NCBI GenBank assembly: GCA_002320665.1
Contig: DCKO01000047.1
Location: forward strand, 1 to 25,336
Direction of reading: 5' to 3'
From: Micavibrio sp. UBA1672
Lineage (GTDB): Bacteria > Pseudomonadota > Alphaproteobacteria > Micavibrionales > Micavibrionaceae
DNA length: 25,336 bases
The notes under the pieces are model-generated. The model was not told the DNA's origin. It ran no database searches and saw only the letters and a list, made by a program, of their open reading frames with translations. Positions 7,993 through 15,688 of the stretch are shown here, in pieces. Both the position numbers and the translations under genes were made by a program. Each line of letters begins with the position of its first letter. Within the stretch, counting starts at the first letter, position 1.

Positions 7993-8625
7993 ATGGCAAA
8001 TACTACAGAACTAGATAATGATTATGATGATGAAACAAGCAAAGCCAAGAAAGGTCGGCCGCGCAGTGAAAAATCGCGAAAAGCTATTTTGAATGCGACA
8101 AATAAGCTGCTTTTGCAGACGTCTGTTCAAGAACTCAGTATTGAATCAATCGCTAAGAAAGCTAAGGTTGGCAAAACAACAATTTACCGCTGGTGGCCCA
8201 ATAAAACAGCCGTTGTGATGGAAGCCCTTGCCAGTCAGCCTGGCCTTCAAAGTCCACTGCCGACGGCCAACAACCACCGCGAAGCCATTATTATGCAACT
8301 TGATAAGCTAATTCGTCTGGTCGATAGCCATAATGGTCAGACCATTGCCCAATTATTCAGTGAAGCGCAGGCGAGCGAAGAAGCCCTTAAAATTTTCAAG
8401 GACAACCTGCTAGAGCCTCTTATGGATGCCATGCGTTACAGCATTGAAGAAGGTCAGAAAAACGGCGAGTTTCGTGATGATATTGATCCAGATACCGTGG
8501 TTGATATTCTCTGCGGCCCTATTTTCTTCCGCTTGATGGCTCATCCTCAAGACCTTACAGATAATTTCCGTGAAGAATACCCAGAAGAGGCCTTGAAAAT
8601 TCTATCGCCAGATAACGCAAATTAA
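7993..8625 (+). CDS. TetR/AcrR-family transcriptional regulator
   Basis: DNA-binding repressor-type protein of 210 aa. After an acidic N-terminal tail and a basic KKGRPRSEKSR segment, the TetR_N helix-turn-helix covers about 29-75, with IESIAKKAKVGKTTIYRWWPNKTAVVMEA as the recognition part. The C-terminal ligand/dimer domain resembles the TetR_C class found after the RPRS..TIYRWW type of HTH (..DIDPDTVVDILCGPIFFRLM..). There is a strong ribosome site, TAGGAGGGAACC, before ATG 7993. It converges on the glyoxalase gene; its target is not evident, with own-promoter control the default guess (repeats upstream). Confidence 0.92.
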   Translation: MANTTELDNDYDDETSKAKKGRPRSEKSRKAILNATNKLLLQTSVQELSIESIAKKAKVGKTTIYRWWPNKTAVVMEALASQPGLQSPLPTANNHREAIIMQLDKLIRLVDSHNGQTIAQLFSEAQASEEALKIFKDNLLEPLMDAMRYSIEEGQKNGEFRDDIDPDTVVDILCGPIFFRLMAHPQDLTDNFREEYPEEALKILSPDNAN

Positions 8626-8636
8626 GTCGTTTTGAT

Positions 8637-9098
8637 TTACCACTTCCCTGTATTTTCCATGCTAGCCCAAGGCTCTTGCGGTGGCATAGCGTCTCCGCGC
8701 TGCAAGAGCTCAATGGAGATATTATCAGGCGACCTAATAAAGGCCATATAGCCATCACGCGGCGGGCGGCTTATTGTAATGCCTGCATCCATAAGTGCTT
8801 GGCATGTCTCGTATATATTATCAACACGATAAGCTAAATGTCCAAAATTGCGTCCCTCTCCGTATTCTTCGATATTTCCCTGCTCATCCGGCCAGTTATA
8901 GGTCAGTTCCAGCATAGGCGCTTTATTGATTTTGGCCGATTCTGTGTCTCCGGGACCGGCCAGAAAAACAAGCGTAAAGCGCCCTTTCTCTACATCTTTG
9001 CGGCTAATTTCAACAAGACCTAATTTACCACAGTAAAATTCCAGTGATTCGTCCAGATCCGTAACCCGAACCATTGTATGTAGATAATCTATCGTCAT
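8637..9098 (-). CDS. gloA: Glyoxalase I-like VOC metalloenzyme (lactoylglutathione lyase)
   Basis: Probably converts the methylglyoxal-glutathione hemithioacetal to S-lactoylglutathione. The vicinal-oxygen-chelate fold shows paired beta-alpha modules. The four metal-ligand positions of the family are present: His7 (HTMVRV), Glu in MLELTYNW (about 64), His in FGHLAYRV (about 88) and Glu in ISIELLQ (about 129). YNWPDEQGNIEEYGEGRNFGHLAY is strongly GloA-like. The product is 153 aa with a GGAGAAAAACT ribosome site before ATG 9098. It is divergent from mscS with 49 bp between them, so promoters are back to back. Confidence 0.9.
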   Translation of the reverse strand: MTIDYLHTMVRVTDLDESLEFYCGKLGLVEISRKDVEKGRFTLVFLAGPGDTESAKINKAPMLELTYNWPDEQGNIEEYGEGRNFGHLAYRVDNIYETCQALMDAGITISRPPRDGYMAFIRSPDNISIELLQRGDAMPPQEPWASMENTGKW

Positions 9099-9147
9099 AG
9101 TTTTTCTCCTGACTTGTGCTCTTTTGAAATTCAGGTAAGCTTAGACT

Positions 9148-10458
9148 ATGATTCACGGCTTGGAAAGTTTCGATGCAGCAAAAATGTGGGAAGCAATAGT
9201 TCTGTGGTTCACAGATTATTTGCTCATTCCCAATACACTTTACCAAGGCATTATTATTATCCTTGCCTTTTCCTTTGGATATTTTTTCTATCGCCTTGCC
9301 AAGTCCCCCGTTGAGATATTGATTGAGCGCTCTGATTTGCCAGGACGCGCGAAACGTATTGCCAATAATTTGCGCAAATTGCTCTTTCCTTTCATGACCC
9401 TGTTATCGCTGTTCATGACAACCCGCATTGCCAGCTCGGAAGCCATTGGCGTGGATGTCGGCCTCATCAATGGCATGATGAAGGTTTTGCTTGCATGGAT
9501 TGCTATCAGGATAATTGTACAATTTATTGATAATAATGCCGTACGAAATGTTTTTGCCATGATGATCTGGTGTGTGGCTGCCTTAAGCATCTTTGGATTG
9601 CTTGATCAAACCACGGAAATCCTTGATTCTATCGGCTTTAGCATTGGAGATTTCAGGCTTTCAGCTCTGGCCGTCATCAAAAGCGTTGTCTATCTTTTTA
9701 TCCTTATTTATGTGGCAACGTTCGTATCATCCTTTGCCGAGCGCCGCGTTCTTAAATCAACAAGCCTTAAACGCTCGTCACAGGTTTTGATTGCCAAAAT
9801 TATCCGCGTTGTCTTGATTGCGATTGCAATCCTGATTGGTGTGAATATATCAGGCATTGACCTATCGCTCTTTGCAGTCTTTGGCGGTGCCATTGGTTTG
9901 GGGATTGGTTTTGGATTACAAAAAGGAATATCCAATCTTTTCAGCGGTATGTTGTTGCTGGTCGACAGATCCATCGAACCCGGTGATGTTATCGAACTTG
10001 AAAACGGGACGTTTGGATGGGTTAATCATATGGCTGCCCGCTATACAGAAATTGTTACGCGCGATAACAAATCCTTTCTAATTCCCAATGAAGAATTTAT
10101 TACGCAACGTGTTATAAACTGGAGCCATGGCAATTCTCTGATCCGGTTAGAGGTTGAATTTGGCGTTCACTACAATTCTGACCCACATGAAGTTAAGGAA
10201 ATTGCGGCACAAGCAGCCCTTGATGCTGACCCAAAACGCATATGCCGCGATCCATCTCCTGTTTGTCATCTGGTAAAATTTGGCGATAGTTCACTGAACT
10301 TTAAGCTGCGTTTCTGGATTAAAGATGCCGAGCGCGGCATCACCAATATTCGGGGTGATGTGATGCTTTCACTGTGGGATGCCTTCAAGGCTAATAATAT
10401 TGAAATTCCATATGCGCATCTGGAAGTCTATATGCACAGAGCCAAACCTGATTCATAA
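9148..10458 (+). CDS. MscS-family small-conductance mechanosensitive channel
   Basis: Inner-membrane channel that releases solutes on hypo-osmotic shock. The 436-aa protein has about five to six predicted N-terminal transmembrane helices (roughly 30-50, 70-95, 105-125, 130-150, 170-195, 220-240). Then comes the pore helix and MscS core, AVFGGAIGLGIGFGLQKGISNLFSGMLLL (about 245-275), the beta domain IEPGDVIELENGTFGWVNHMAARYTEIVTRDNKSFLIPNEEF, and a cytoplasmic alpha/beta vestibule to the C-terminus. It is larger than E. coli MscS (286 aa), belonging to the class with extra N-terminal helices. AGGTAAG lies before the ATG. Its stop is 4 bp from the stop of the convergent next gene. Confidence 0.93.
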   Translation: MIHGLESFDAAKMWEAIVLWFTDYLLIPNTLYQGIIIILAFSFGYFFYRLAKSPVEILIERSDLPGRAKRIANNLRKLLFPFMTLLSLFMTTRIASSEAIGVDVGLINGMMKVLLAWIAIRIIVQFIDNNAVRNVFAMMIWCVAALSIFGLLDQTTEILDSIGFSIGDFRLSALAVIKSVVYLFILIYVATFVSSFAERRVLKSTSLKRSSQVLIAKIIRVVLIAIAILIGVNISGIDLSLFAVFGGAIGLGIGFGLQKGISNLFSGMLLLVDRSIEPGDVIELENGTFGWVNHMAARYTEIVTRDNKSFLIPNEEFITQRVINWSHGNSLIRLEVEFGVHYNSDPHEVKEIAAQAALDADPKRICRDPSPVCHLVKFGDSSLNFKLRFWIKDAERGITNIRGDVMLSLWDAFKANNIEIPYAHLEVYMHRAKPDS

Positions 10459-10461
10459 AAC

Positions 10462-11124
10462 CTACAGGCTAGATGTCATAATATCTACATATTCTTCTTG
10501 CGCTCTAAAAAACTTTAAATCCTGCATGGCTTCTGGTTGGAATTGACCATTATAATGGCGATTGATGATTGCCTTCACCTCTTGCGCGCGATCTGGTGCT
10601 ACGTTTTTACAAAATTCATAAATACCTTTTGCGACGTCCAACTCATCTTGAGCTTTATATGTATCAAATTCATGCGATGTAACTGCCGATGAACTGGTAG
10701 CACGGTGCATAGAGTCGTAGCGGACCTGTAGCGTTTTACTGCCCAGATAATTTAAATCTTGCGTTATTTGATCGCGTTTATAATCAGCCGAATATAAAAA
10801 CGATGTTCGCGGTGCTCTGGAAAAACCAAGTTCCTGTGCGTTATCATATTGCTCACCTATAGTAGCTGAATATTCCAAGGCGATCTCGTAAGAAGGGTAT
10901 GTTACCCCAGCTTCACCCGGAACACACGCCTTATGATCTTGACGAATACGCTCCCCGAAACGGAAAACTTGCCCTTTATCACTTGCTGCTAAGGATGACA
11001 TATCCTGTAATATTTCGATAAGGCGTCCCTGATGGATATTTTCTTTTATATCCGAAATACGGTCCAAGACATTTTCCTGTTTATTTTTTGCGCTAAAACT
11101 ATTACTGGCATGTTCTGAATACAT
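10462..11124 (-). CDS. Unrecognised cytoplasmic, mostly helical protein
   Basis: I do not recognise this 220-aa protein. It has no signal peptide or membrane segment and is polar and helix-rich, with short motifs such as FGERIRQDHKACV, YPSYEIALEYSATIGEQYD and LDVAKGIYEFCKNVAPDRAQEVKAIINRHYNGQF. Cysteines near 66 and 179 show no CxxC pairing. ATG 11124 is chosen over an in-frame GTG at 11133 because AGGGTGA is spaced correctly before the ATG. It is monocistronic, convergent with mscS and downstream of the ahpD terminator. A perfect 12-bp palindrome lies about 45 bp upstream. Codon use resembles the neighbours. A lineage-restricted gene is likely. Confidence 0.7.
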   Translation of the reverse strand: MYSEHASNSFSAKNKQENVLDRISDIKENIHQGRLIEILQDMSSLAASDKGQVFRFGERIRQDHKACVPGEAGVTYPSYEIALEYSATIGEQYDNAQELGFSRAPRTSFLYSADYKRDQITQDLNYLGSKTLQVRYDSMHRATSSSAVTSHEFDTYKAQDELDVAKGIYEFCKNVAPDRAQEVKAIINRHYNGQFQPEAMQDLKFFRAQEEYVDIMTSSL

Positions 11125-11169
11125 AGTGATCACCCTAAATTTTGTACTACTTTATTTTATTTAGAGCGT

Positions 11170-11181
11170 CCTTATATAAGG
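11170..11181. promoter_or_regulatory. Perfect palindrome CCTTATATAAGG upstream of the unknown gene
   Basis: A 12-bp exact dyad 46-57 bp upstream of ATG 11124, in the promoter region of the unrecognised gene. It may be an operator. AT-rich palindromes of this size can also arise by chance. Confidence 0.3.
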
Positions 11182-11230
11182 TTAACATTACAAAAATCAA
11201 TATAAATATTATGACAATTTTATGTCTATC

Positions 11231-11266
11231 TAAAAAAAAAGCCTGCCATAAATTTTGACAGGCTTT
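11231..11266 (-). terminator. Intrinsic terminator after ahpD
   Basis: Read on the minus strand, AAAGCCTGTCA-aaattta-TGGCAGGCTTT forms an 11-bp stem (one G-T wobble) followed by a T-run of nine. It begins 27 bp after the ahpD stop, so it ends the ahpC-ahpD transcript and shields the next gene. Confidence 0.92.
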
Positions 11267-11292
11267 ATAGAGAGGATAAATAGGTAACCAGA

Positions 11293-11844
11293 TTATGCAG
11301 CTTTAGCAATCTCAGCACTCAAGGCCTCTTCTGCTTTCAAAACAGACGCTACCGCATTAATGACTGAGGCCACACGGATAGATGTTTGAATTTCAGCAGA
11401 AGTCATACCGGCTTTCTTAAGTTCAGCTTCATGCGCATCAATACACATTCCGCAGCCATTAATGGCAGACACGGCCAATGACCATAATTCAAAGTCTTTT
11501 TTATCAACACCTGGATTACCGATCACATTCATGCGCAGCTTGGCTGGCATTGTGCTATATTCCTTATTTGTTGCCAAATGGGCAAAGCGGTAATACACAT
11601 TATTCATAGCCATGATTGCCGCTGCGGATTTGGCTGCATTTTGCTCATCATCGGTTAACTTAGTTGATGTTTCAATCTCAAGCGCCTGAATAAGTTGGGC
11701 ATTTCCTGTTGCATACGCACTTGCATAAAAGCACCCCCAAAGCTGGGCTTGCGTCAAAGTCTCATCATTGGCAAGACTTGATAAATTCAGCTTTATATCT
11801 TTCGCATAATCAGGAATATATGACTTAAGTTCCTCTATAGACAT
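11293..11844 (-). CDS. ahpD: AhpD, alkylhydroperoxidase / AhpC-reducing protein
   Basis: Carboxymuconolactone-decarboxylase-fold protein that in Mycobacterium tuberculosis has peroxidase activity and passes electrons to AhpC. The active site CGMCIDAHE gives Cys131, Cys134 and His138, with Glu119 upstream; this matches the E-C-x-x-C-x-x-x-H set of the family (C130, C133, H137 in M. tuberculosis). The length is 183 aa from ATG 11844, chosen because AAGGAG lies 7 nt before it; an ATG six codons upstream would place that ribosome site inside the gene. It is downstream of ahpC on the same strand with a clear terminator after it, so the two are very likely one OxyR-controlled operon. Confidence 0.95.
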   Translation of the reverse strand: MSIEELKSYIPDYAKDIKLNLSSLANDETLTQAQLWGCFYASAYATGNAQLIQALEIETSTKLTDDEQNAAKSAAAIMAMNNVYYRFAHLATNKEYSTMPAKLRMNVIGNPGVDKKDFELWSLAVSAINGCGMCIDAHEAELKKAGMTSAEIQTSIRVASVINAVASVLKAEEALSAEIAKAA

Positions 11845-11933
11845 AATATTCTCCTTTTTCATTTAGGTAAAATTCGGGCAGCAAACGCCGCAAAGCCCCT
11901 GCCGCCCTTGTAATAATTTATCAATTTTATTTA

Positions 11934-12515
11934 TTAAGCTGCGATTTTGTCTGCTTCCGCGACCACATCAATTGTGTCACCACCAACCGGACGGTTACAT
12001 GGGCAAAGCTCGTCTGATTGCAACGCATCTAGAATACGAAGTACCTCTTTCGGGTTACGACCAACACTCAAACCATTGACTGAAACGTGCTGGATGACAT
12101 TGTGTGGATCAACGATGAATGTTGCGCGAAGCGCTACACCTGCTTGCGGTTCGCGGATACCAAGCGCATCAATCAAAGAACCGTTTGTATCTGCGAAGGA
12201 CCACTGACCTAGACTTTTTAGCTCAGGATGCTCGCGTCTCCAAGCAAGCTTACAGAATTCATTATCTGTTGAGCCACCAAGAACAACGGCATCACGGTCT
12301 TCAAATTCGCCATTAAGCTTTGCAAATTCTACGATTTCTGTCGGGCATATAAATGTGAAGTCTTTTGGGTAGAAGAAGAAAACCTTCCACTTACCTTCAA
12401 AGCTCTTTTCTGTAATCGTTTCAAAAGCACTCTTGCCGTTTTCTTCGTGCTTATTAAAACCTGGCTTAACGCCTGTAATTTCAAATTCAGGGACTTGATC
12501 GCCAATGCCTAGCAT
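11934..12515 (-). CDS. ahpC: AhpC, alkyl hydroperoxide reductase peroxiredoxin (AhpD-dependent type)
   Basis: Two-Cys peroxiredoxin that reduces H2O2, organic peroxides and peroxynitrite. The peroxidatic Cys57 is in DFTFICPTE, and the C-terminal ELCPCNRPVGG holds Cys171 and Cys173. Three cysteines with a CxC near the C-terminus is the M. tuberculosis AhpC pattern (C61, C174, C176), the type reduced by AhpD and not by AhpF. The neighbour is indeed ahpD, and no ahpF is in view. It is 193 aa. It is divergent from oxyR with 150 bp of shared control DNA. Confidence 0.96.
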   Translation of the reverse strand: MLGIGDQVPEFEITGVKPGFNKHEENGKSAFETITEKSFEGKWKVFFFYPKDFTFICPTEIVEFAKLNGEFEDRDAVVLGGSTDNEFCKLAWRREHPELKSLGQWSFADTNGSLIDALGIREPQAGVALRATFIVDPHNVIQHVSVNGLSVGRNPKEVLRILDALQSDELCPCNRPVGGDTIDVVAEADKIAA

Positions 12516-12665
12516 AGTTCTTCTCCATATTTGTTAAAGTGAATCTGTTTCGTTTGTGTTTTGAAGATTGCACCTTTTAAGCTTAAAAAGCCAACAAATA
12601 TTTCCATTATTTACAATCGGAAAAATCAATACTAATTTTAACCTATTTATGATAATTTCGATTAT
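12516..12665. promoter_or_regulatory. Shared ahpC/oxyR control region
   Basis: 150 bp between the divergent peroxiredoxin and OxyR genes, the classic place for OxyR binding. Dyads seen are TTTTAAGCTTAAAA (12575-12588, perfect) and ATAAT-TTCG-ATTAT (12652-12665), the latter directly abutting the oxyR ATG, where it could serve autoregulation. I cannot match the four-part OxyR consensus with confidence. No Shine-Dalgarno is obvious before oxyR. Confidence 0.5.
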
Positions 12666-13547
12666 ATGAGCAAACCAACCATACGACAACTAGAATATCT
12701 TATAGCCTTACAGGAGACGAAGTCCTTCTCTAAGGCAGCAGCTTTATCGAATGTCACACAGTCAACTCTGAGCGCCGGTATTCTTGACCTCGAAGAGTCT
12801 TTGCAACAGCGTTTGGTCAATCGTGGACGCAAGAACATAACCCTGACAAGCTTTGGTGAGGAAACATGCGAGAGCGCACAGAAGATCATGGAGGAAATTG
12901 ATCATTTAAGCTACCGCGCACAAGCCATTAAATCTCCGCTATGCGGGCCTTTGAGGTTAGGTGTTATCCCGACGATTGCCCCCTATTTCCTGCCGCGTCT
13001 TATGCCACGCCTGAAAGAACAATATCCTGCGCTGGAACTTCATCTTTTCGAAGACATTAGCGAAAATTTGTTCGAGAAATTACGTCGCAACGACATTGAT
13101 ATCGCCCTAATGGCCTTCCCTTATAAGACCCACGGCATGACTCAGTGCCCCTTGTTCAAAGAGCAGTTTTTTCTGGCGATGCCAAAATCACTGACAACCA
13201 AAGAAAACTTCGCCAAACTGGATGATCTGGATCAACAGGATTTACTTTTGCTGGAGGACGGACATTGCCTGCGCGATCATGCCGTTGAAGCTTGTAACTT
13301 GCAAATTCCATCAACGCGCAAGGCCTATAGTGCAACCAGCCTGCAAACTCTTGTGCAAATGGTGAACAACGGGCTTGGTGTGACGTTACTGCCAGAGATG
13401 GCCGTACAGACAGATCATTTACCTGAAAATATCAAGATATTGCCGTTTAAAAAGCCACAGCCCACACGGGAGATTGGCCTTGTCTGGCGTAAAAATTCCC
13501 CTAAAAGCGGGGAATTCGAGATGCTGTCTACTGTTATGACGGGATAG
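12666..13547 (+). CDS. oxyR: OxyR, peroxide-sensing LysR-type activator
   Basis: LysR-family regulator oxidised by H2O2 to a disulfide form that activates peroxide defence genes. The N-terminal winged HTH covers about 3-62 (IRQLEYLIALQETKSFSKAAALSNVTQSTLSAGI). The redox pair is present: Cys201 and Cys210 in LLLLEDGHCLRDHAVEAC, nine apart exactly as Cys199/Cys208 of E. coli OxyR, with the same GHCLRD context. This makes the call specific among LysR proteins. The length of 293 aa is normal. It is divergent from ahpC, its probable target. Its last 14 bp overlap the 3' end of the convergent lipoprotein gene. Confidence 0.96.
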   Translation: MSKPTIRQLEYLIALQETKSFSKAAALSNVTQSTLSAGILDLEESLQQRLVNRGRKNITLTSFGEETCESAQKIMEEIDHLSYRAQAIKSPLCGPLRLGVIPTIAPYFLPRLMPRLKEQYPALELHLFEDISENLFEKLRRNDIDIALMAFPYKTHGMTQCPLFKEQFFLAMPKSLTTKENFAKLDDLDQQDLLLLEDGHCLRDHAVEACNLQIPSTRKAYSATSLQTLVQMVNNGLGVTLLPEMAVQTDHLPENIKILPFKKPQPTREIGLVWRKNSPKSGEFEMLSTVMTG

Positions 13548-14046
13548 AAGAAAGTTCTAAACTGATTTCTGAATGATCAATATCAGCGGATACAAATAAG
13601 TCTGAACATGCCTCTTTCATTTCAACATTAAGTTTTATGACATTTTCATCAAACATTGATCTTAACTTTTCACCATCCCAGTTTAACTTCTGGAAAACTG
13701 GATGTGTGCTTAATTGCTGAAAATAGATGTTAAGTTTTCCATTCATTTCAGGCTGCGCCAATTTTGAGTGCCAACCTAGAATATTGTTTACCTTGGCACA
13801 CTCCATATCAATATTGGCTGTGTTATTTTCCCCTTCAAGAGGTGTTTTAATAACGACGTGAACATCGTCACCTTTCCTTGTGATGTCAAAATCGTTTGCC
13901 AAGGTAAGCGCATTGATTTGATTTTCTAAATCATTTCCGCCTTCTGCCTGTTGAGACTTATTACCCTCACCTTGCATTGGCAGGTTTGTACAGGCTGATA
14001 GTAATCCGACTAAGGTTAAACCCATTAATGGCTTGGCTAATTTCAT
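13534..14046 (-). CDS. Small lipoprotein of unknown function
   Basis: Not recognised beyond being a lipoprotein. It has a signal peptide with lipobox LSAC (Cys19), then a polar Gln/Gly/Asn-rich linker (20-45) and a compact domain to residue 170. Two cysteines (in DMECAKVN and KEACSDLF) could form a disulfide in the periplasm. The Asn/Asp-rich composition resembles secreted proteins. Its stop lies 14 bp inside the end of the convergent oxyR. It is divergent from trhO; the short upstream region carries its promoter but no distinct operator. Confidence 0.75.
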   Translation of the reverse strand: MKLAKPLMGLTLVGLLSACTNLPMQGEGNKSQQAEGGNDLENQINALTLANDFDITRKGDDVHVVIKTPLEGENNTANIDMECAKVNNILGWHSKLAQPEMNGKLNIYFQQLSTHPVFQKLNWDGEKLRSMFDENVIKLNVEMKEACSDLFVSADIDHSEISLELSSIPS

Positions 14047-14158
14047 TTTTAATCTCCGATTTTATTTTTATGCAACTTAACATAACGAAAATAAAACCCG
14101 CAAGCTTTAATGCAATTCCTATTTGCAAATTCAAACCAAAAACGATATAAAACGGCCC

Positions 14159-15100
14159 ATGAAACAAGAAGATTACAAAGTTGCGGCAATGTACCGCTTT
14201 GTTCCGGTTGATGATATCCCAGCCCTAAGAGCAGAGATTTATGATTTTGCCGAAAAAAATGCCCCAAGTATTTGCGGCACGCTTTTGCTTGCACCCGAAG
14301 GTATAAATGGCACAATAGCCGCGCATCCAGCCGATATGGATAAGATGGTTGCTTTTCTGGATGAAAAGCTTGGTGTTTTGAGCGCCGAGACTGCGTGTGA
14401 GTTCAAATATTCCCACGCCTCTCACAAGCCTTTTAACCGCTTTAAAGTGCGCCCGAAGAAGGAATTGATTACACTTCGTAAACCCGAAGCCAATCCGCAT
14501 GAGCGCGTCGGGGAATACGTCACAGCAGAAGACTGGAATGATTTGATTTCAGATCCTGATGTCTTGCTTGTCGATACGCGCAATGAATATGAGACCAAAG
14601 TCGGCATTTTCGATGGCGCTATTGATCCAAAGATTGATATTTTCACCGAGTTTCCAGACTGGGTAGAAAAAAATCTTAATCCGGAAAAACATAAAAAAGT
14701 GGCTATGTTTTGTACTGGTGGCATTCGCTGTGAGAAAGCCAGCGCCTATATGCTTGCCCAAGGCTTTGAAAATGTCTATCATCTAAAAGGCGGAATTCTT
14801 AAATATCTGGAAACGATCCCCGCCGATAACAGCAAATGGAAAGGCGATTGTTTTGTCTTTGATCAGCGCGTTGCTGTTGGGCACGGCCTTAAGGAAGGCG
14901 AATGGACGATTTGTCATGGTTGCCGTGAGCCTTTAGAGGCTGTAGATCTTCAACGACCTGAGTATGAGCAAGGCGTTTGCTGCCACCACTGCGCGGCTGA
15001 TTTAACGCCAGAGCGCGCCAAGGCATTTCGTAACCGCCAGAAACATTACACCACCCTATATGGTGATGATGATCATGGAAACCAGGCATCTGATCATTAA
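14159..15100 (+). CDS. trhO: TrhO (YceA), rhodanese-type tRNA uridine(34) hydroxylase
   Basis: Catalyses oxygen-dependent hydroxylation of U34 in certain tRNAs, the first step to cmo5U/mo5U. The N-terminal domain includes GTLLLAPEGINGTIA (about 40-54). A rhodanese domain (about 120-215) has LLVDTRNEYET and the catalytic loop FCTGGIRCEKASAYML, with Cys185. A C-terminal Cys-rich region follows (CHGCREPL.. GVCCHHCAADLT), a likely zinc site common in the family. ATG 14159 (MKQEDYKVAAMYRF) fits the family; an upstream ATG at 14123 adds 12 unrelated residues. The end overlaps the acylphosphatase start, so the two are probably co-transcribed. Confidence 0.94.
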   Translation: MKQEDYKVAAMYRFVPVDDIPALRAEIYDFAEKNAPSICGTLLLAPEGINGTIAAHPADMDKMVAFLDEKLGVLSAETACEFKYSHASHKPFNRFKVRPKKELITLRKPEANPHERVGEYVTAEDWNDLISDPDVLLVDTRNEYETKVGIFDGAIDPKIDIFTEFPDWVEKNLNPEKHKKVAMFCTGGIRCEKASAYMLAQGFENVYHLKGGILKYLETIPADNSKWKGDCFVFDQRVAVGHGLKEGEWTICHGCREPLEAVDLQRPEYEQGVCCHHCAADLTPERAKAFRNRQKHYTTLYGDDDHGNQASDH

Positions 15101-15359
15101 GGGCCGCGTTCAGGGCGTAAGCTACCGCGCATGGAGTGTGCAAGCTGCAACGCAGCTGGGCTTAAACGGGTGGGTCCGCAACCTCAAAAATGGTGATGTA
15201 GAAGCTGTTATTCAAGGCCATACCGAAGATATTCAGAAATTTATTACATCTTGTTATGATGGCCCTATGATGGCGCGCGTAGATAGTGTCAGCATTAAAA
15301 CTATTCGCGATAGTAAAAAATTTTCAGATTTTGAATTCAGGCAGAACAACATTCTTTAG
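15075..15359 (+). CDS. acyP: Acylphosphatase
   Basis: Small enzyme hydrolysing carboxyl-phosphate bonds. The signature GRVQGVSYRAW (the Arg that binds phosphate) and GLNGWVRNLKNGDVEAVIQG (the catalytic Asn) are intact, giving a 94-aa protein of normal length. ATG 15075 (METRHLI) is chosen; ATGs at 15060 and 15069 are also in frame and lie deeper in trhO. The start lies inside the last 26 bp of trhO, implying translational coupling. It is immediately upstream of the interrupted GST gene. Confidence 0.93.
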   Translation: METRHLIIKGRVQGVSYRAWSVQAATQLGLNGWVRNLKNGDVEAVIQGHTEDIQKFITSCYDGPMMARVDSVSIKTIRDSKKFSDFEFRQNNIL

Positions 15360-15655
15360 AAAAATTCTTAAAATTGGAATATAGCCCACTCATAAAAAAG
15401 AAAATTACACAAAGACGTACATAACTATATGGCCTATCCTGTCCTATACAGCTTCAGAAGATGCCCCTATGCGATGCGCGCCAGAATGGCCATCAAAATC
15501 TCCGGCATAAAATGCGAATTGCGCGAGGTTGTCTTGCGCGATAAACCAGCCCACATGCTTGAAATATCTCCCAAGGGTACTGTTCCGGTACTATTGACAC
15601 CGGAGAACACAGTTATCGATGAAAGCCTTGATATCATGAACTGGGCATTAGAGCA

Positions 15656-15663
15656 AAATGACC
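15656..15663. repeat. Target-site duplication, left copy
   Basis: AAATGACC, identical to 18265-18272. The 8-bp length fits IS1-family insertion (8-10 bp). The preceding base differs (A here, C on the right), which sets the boundary. Confidence 0.93.
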
Positions 15664-15682
15664 GGTATTGTATCAGTTTGAA
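15664..15682 (+). repeat. Left terminal inverted repeat
   Basis: GGTATTGTATCAGTTTGAA; matches the reverse complement of 18246-18264 at 18 of 19 positions (A/G difference at position 4). Similarity continues as ATAAT against TAAT. Confidence 0.93.
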
Positions 15683-15688
15683 ATAATC

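Larger units (their letters stand above)
15429..15686 (+). pseudogene. Glutathione S-transferase gene, 5' fragment (thioredoxin-fold half) cut by a transposon
   Basis: Residues 1-78 are a GST N-terminal thioredoxin-like domain: YSFRRCPYAMRARMAI with Cys12 at the active-site position, the cis-Pro block SPKGTVPVLL, and the glutathione-binding VIDESLDIMNWALEQND. After codon 78 the frame runs into the element's left end and stops after eight foreign residues (RYCISLK plus a changed codon). The remaining 133 codons lie 2.6 kb downstream at 18272. Excising the element with one copy of the 8-bp duplication joins GAC-C to CA and gives ..LEQND-PQEWLKA.., restoring a 211-aa GST. A stable partial product is unlikely to be active because the helical domain is missing. 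Confidence 0.93.

Noticed and set aside
11865..11930. A GC-rich partial hairpin (CGGCAG with CTGCCCG) between ahpC and ahpD as a terminator.
   Set aside because: A short bulged stem and only a weak T-run; ahpD has no separate promoter that I can see, so co-transcription is more likely.
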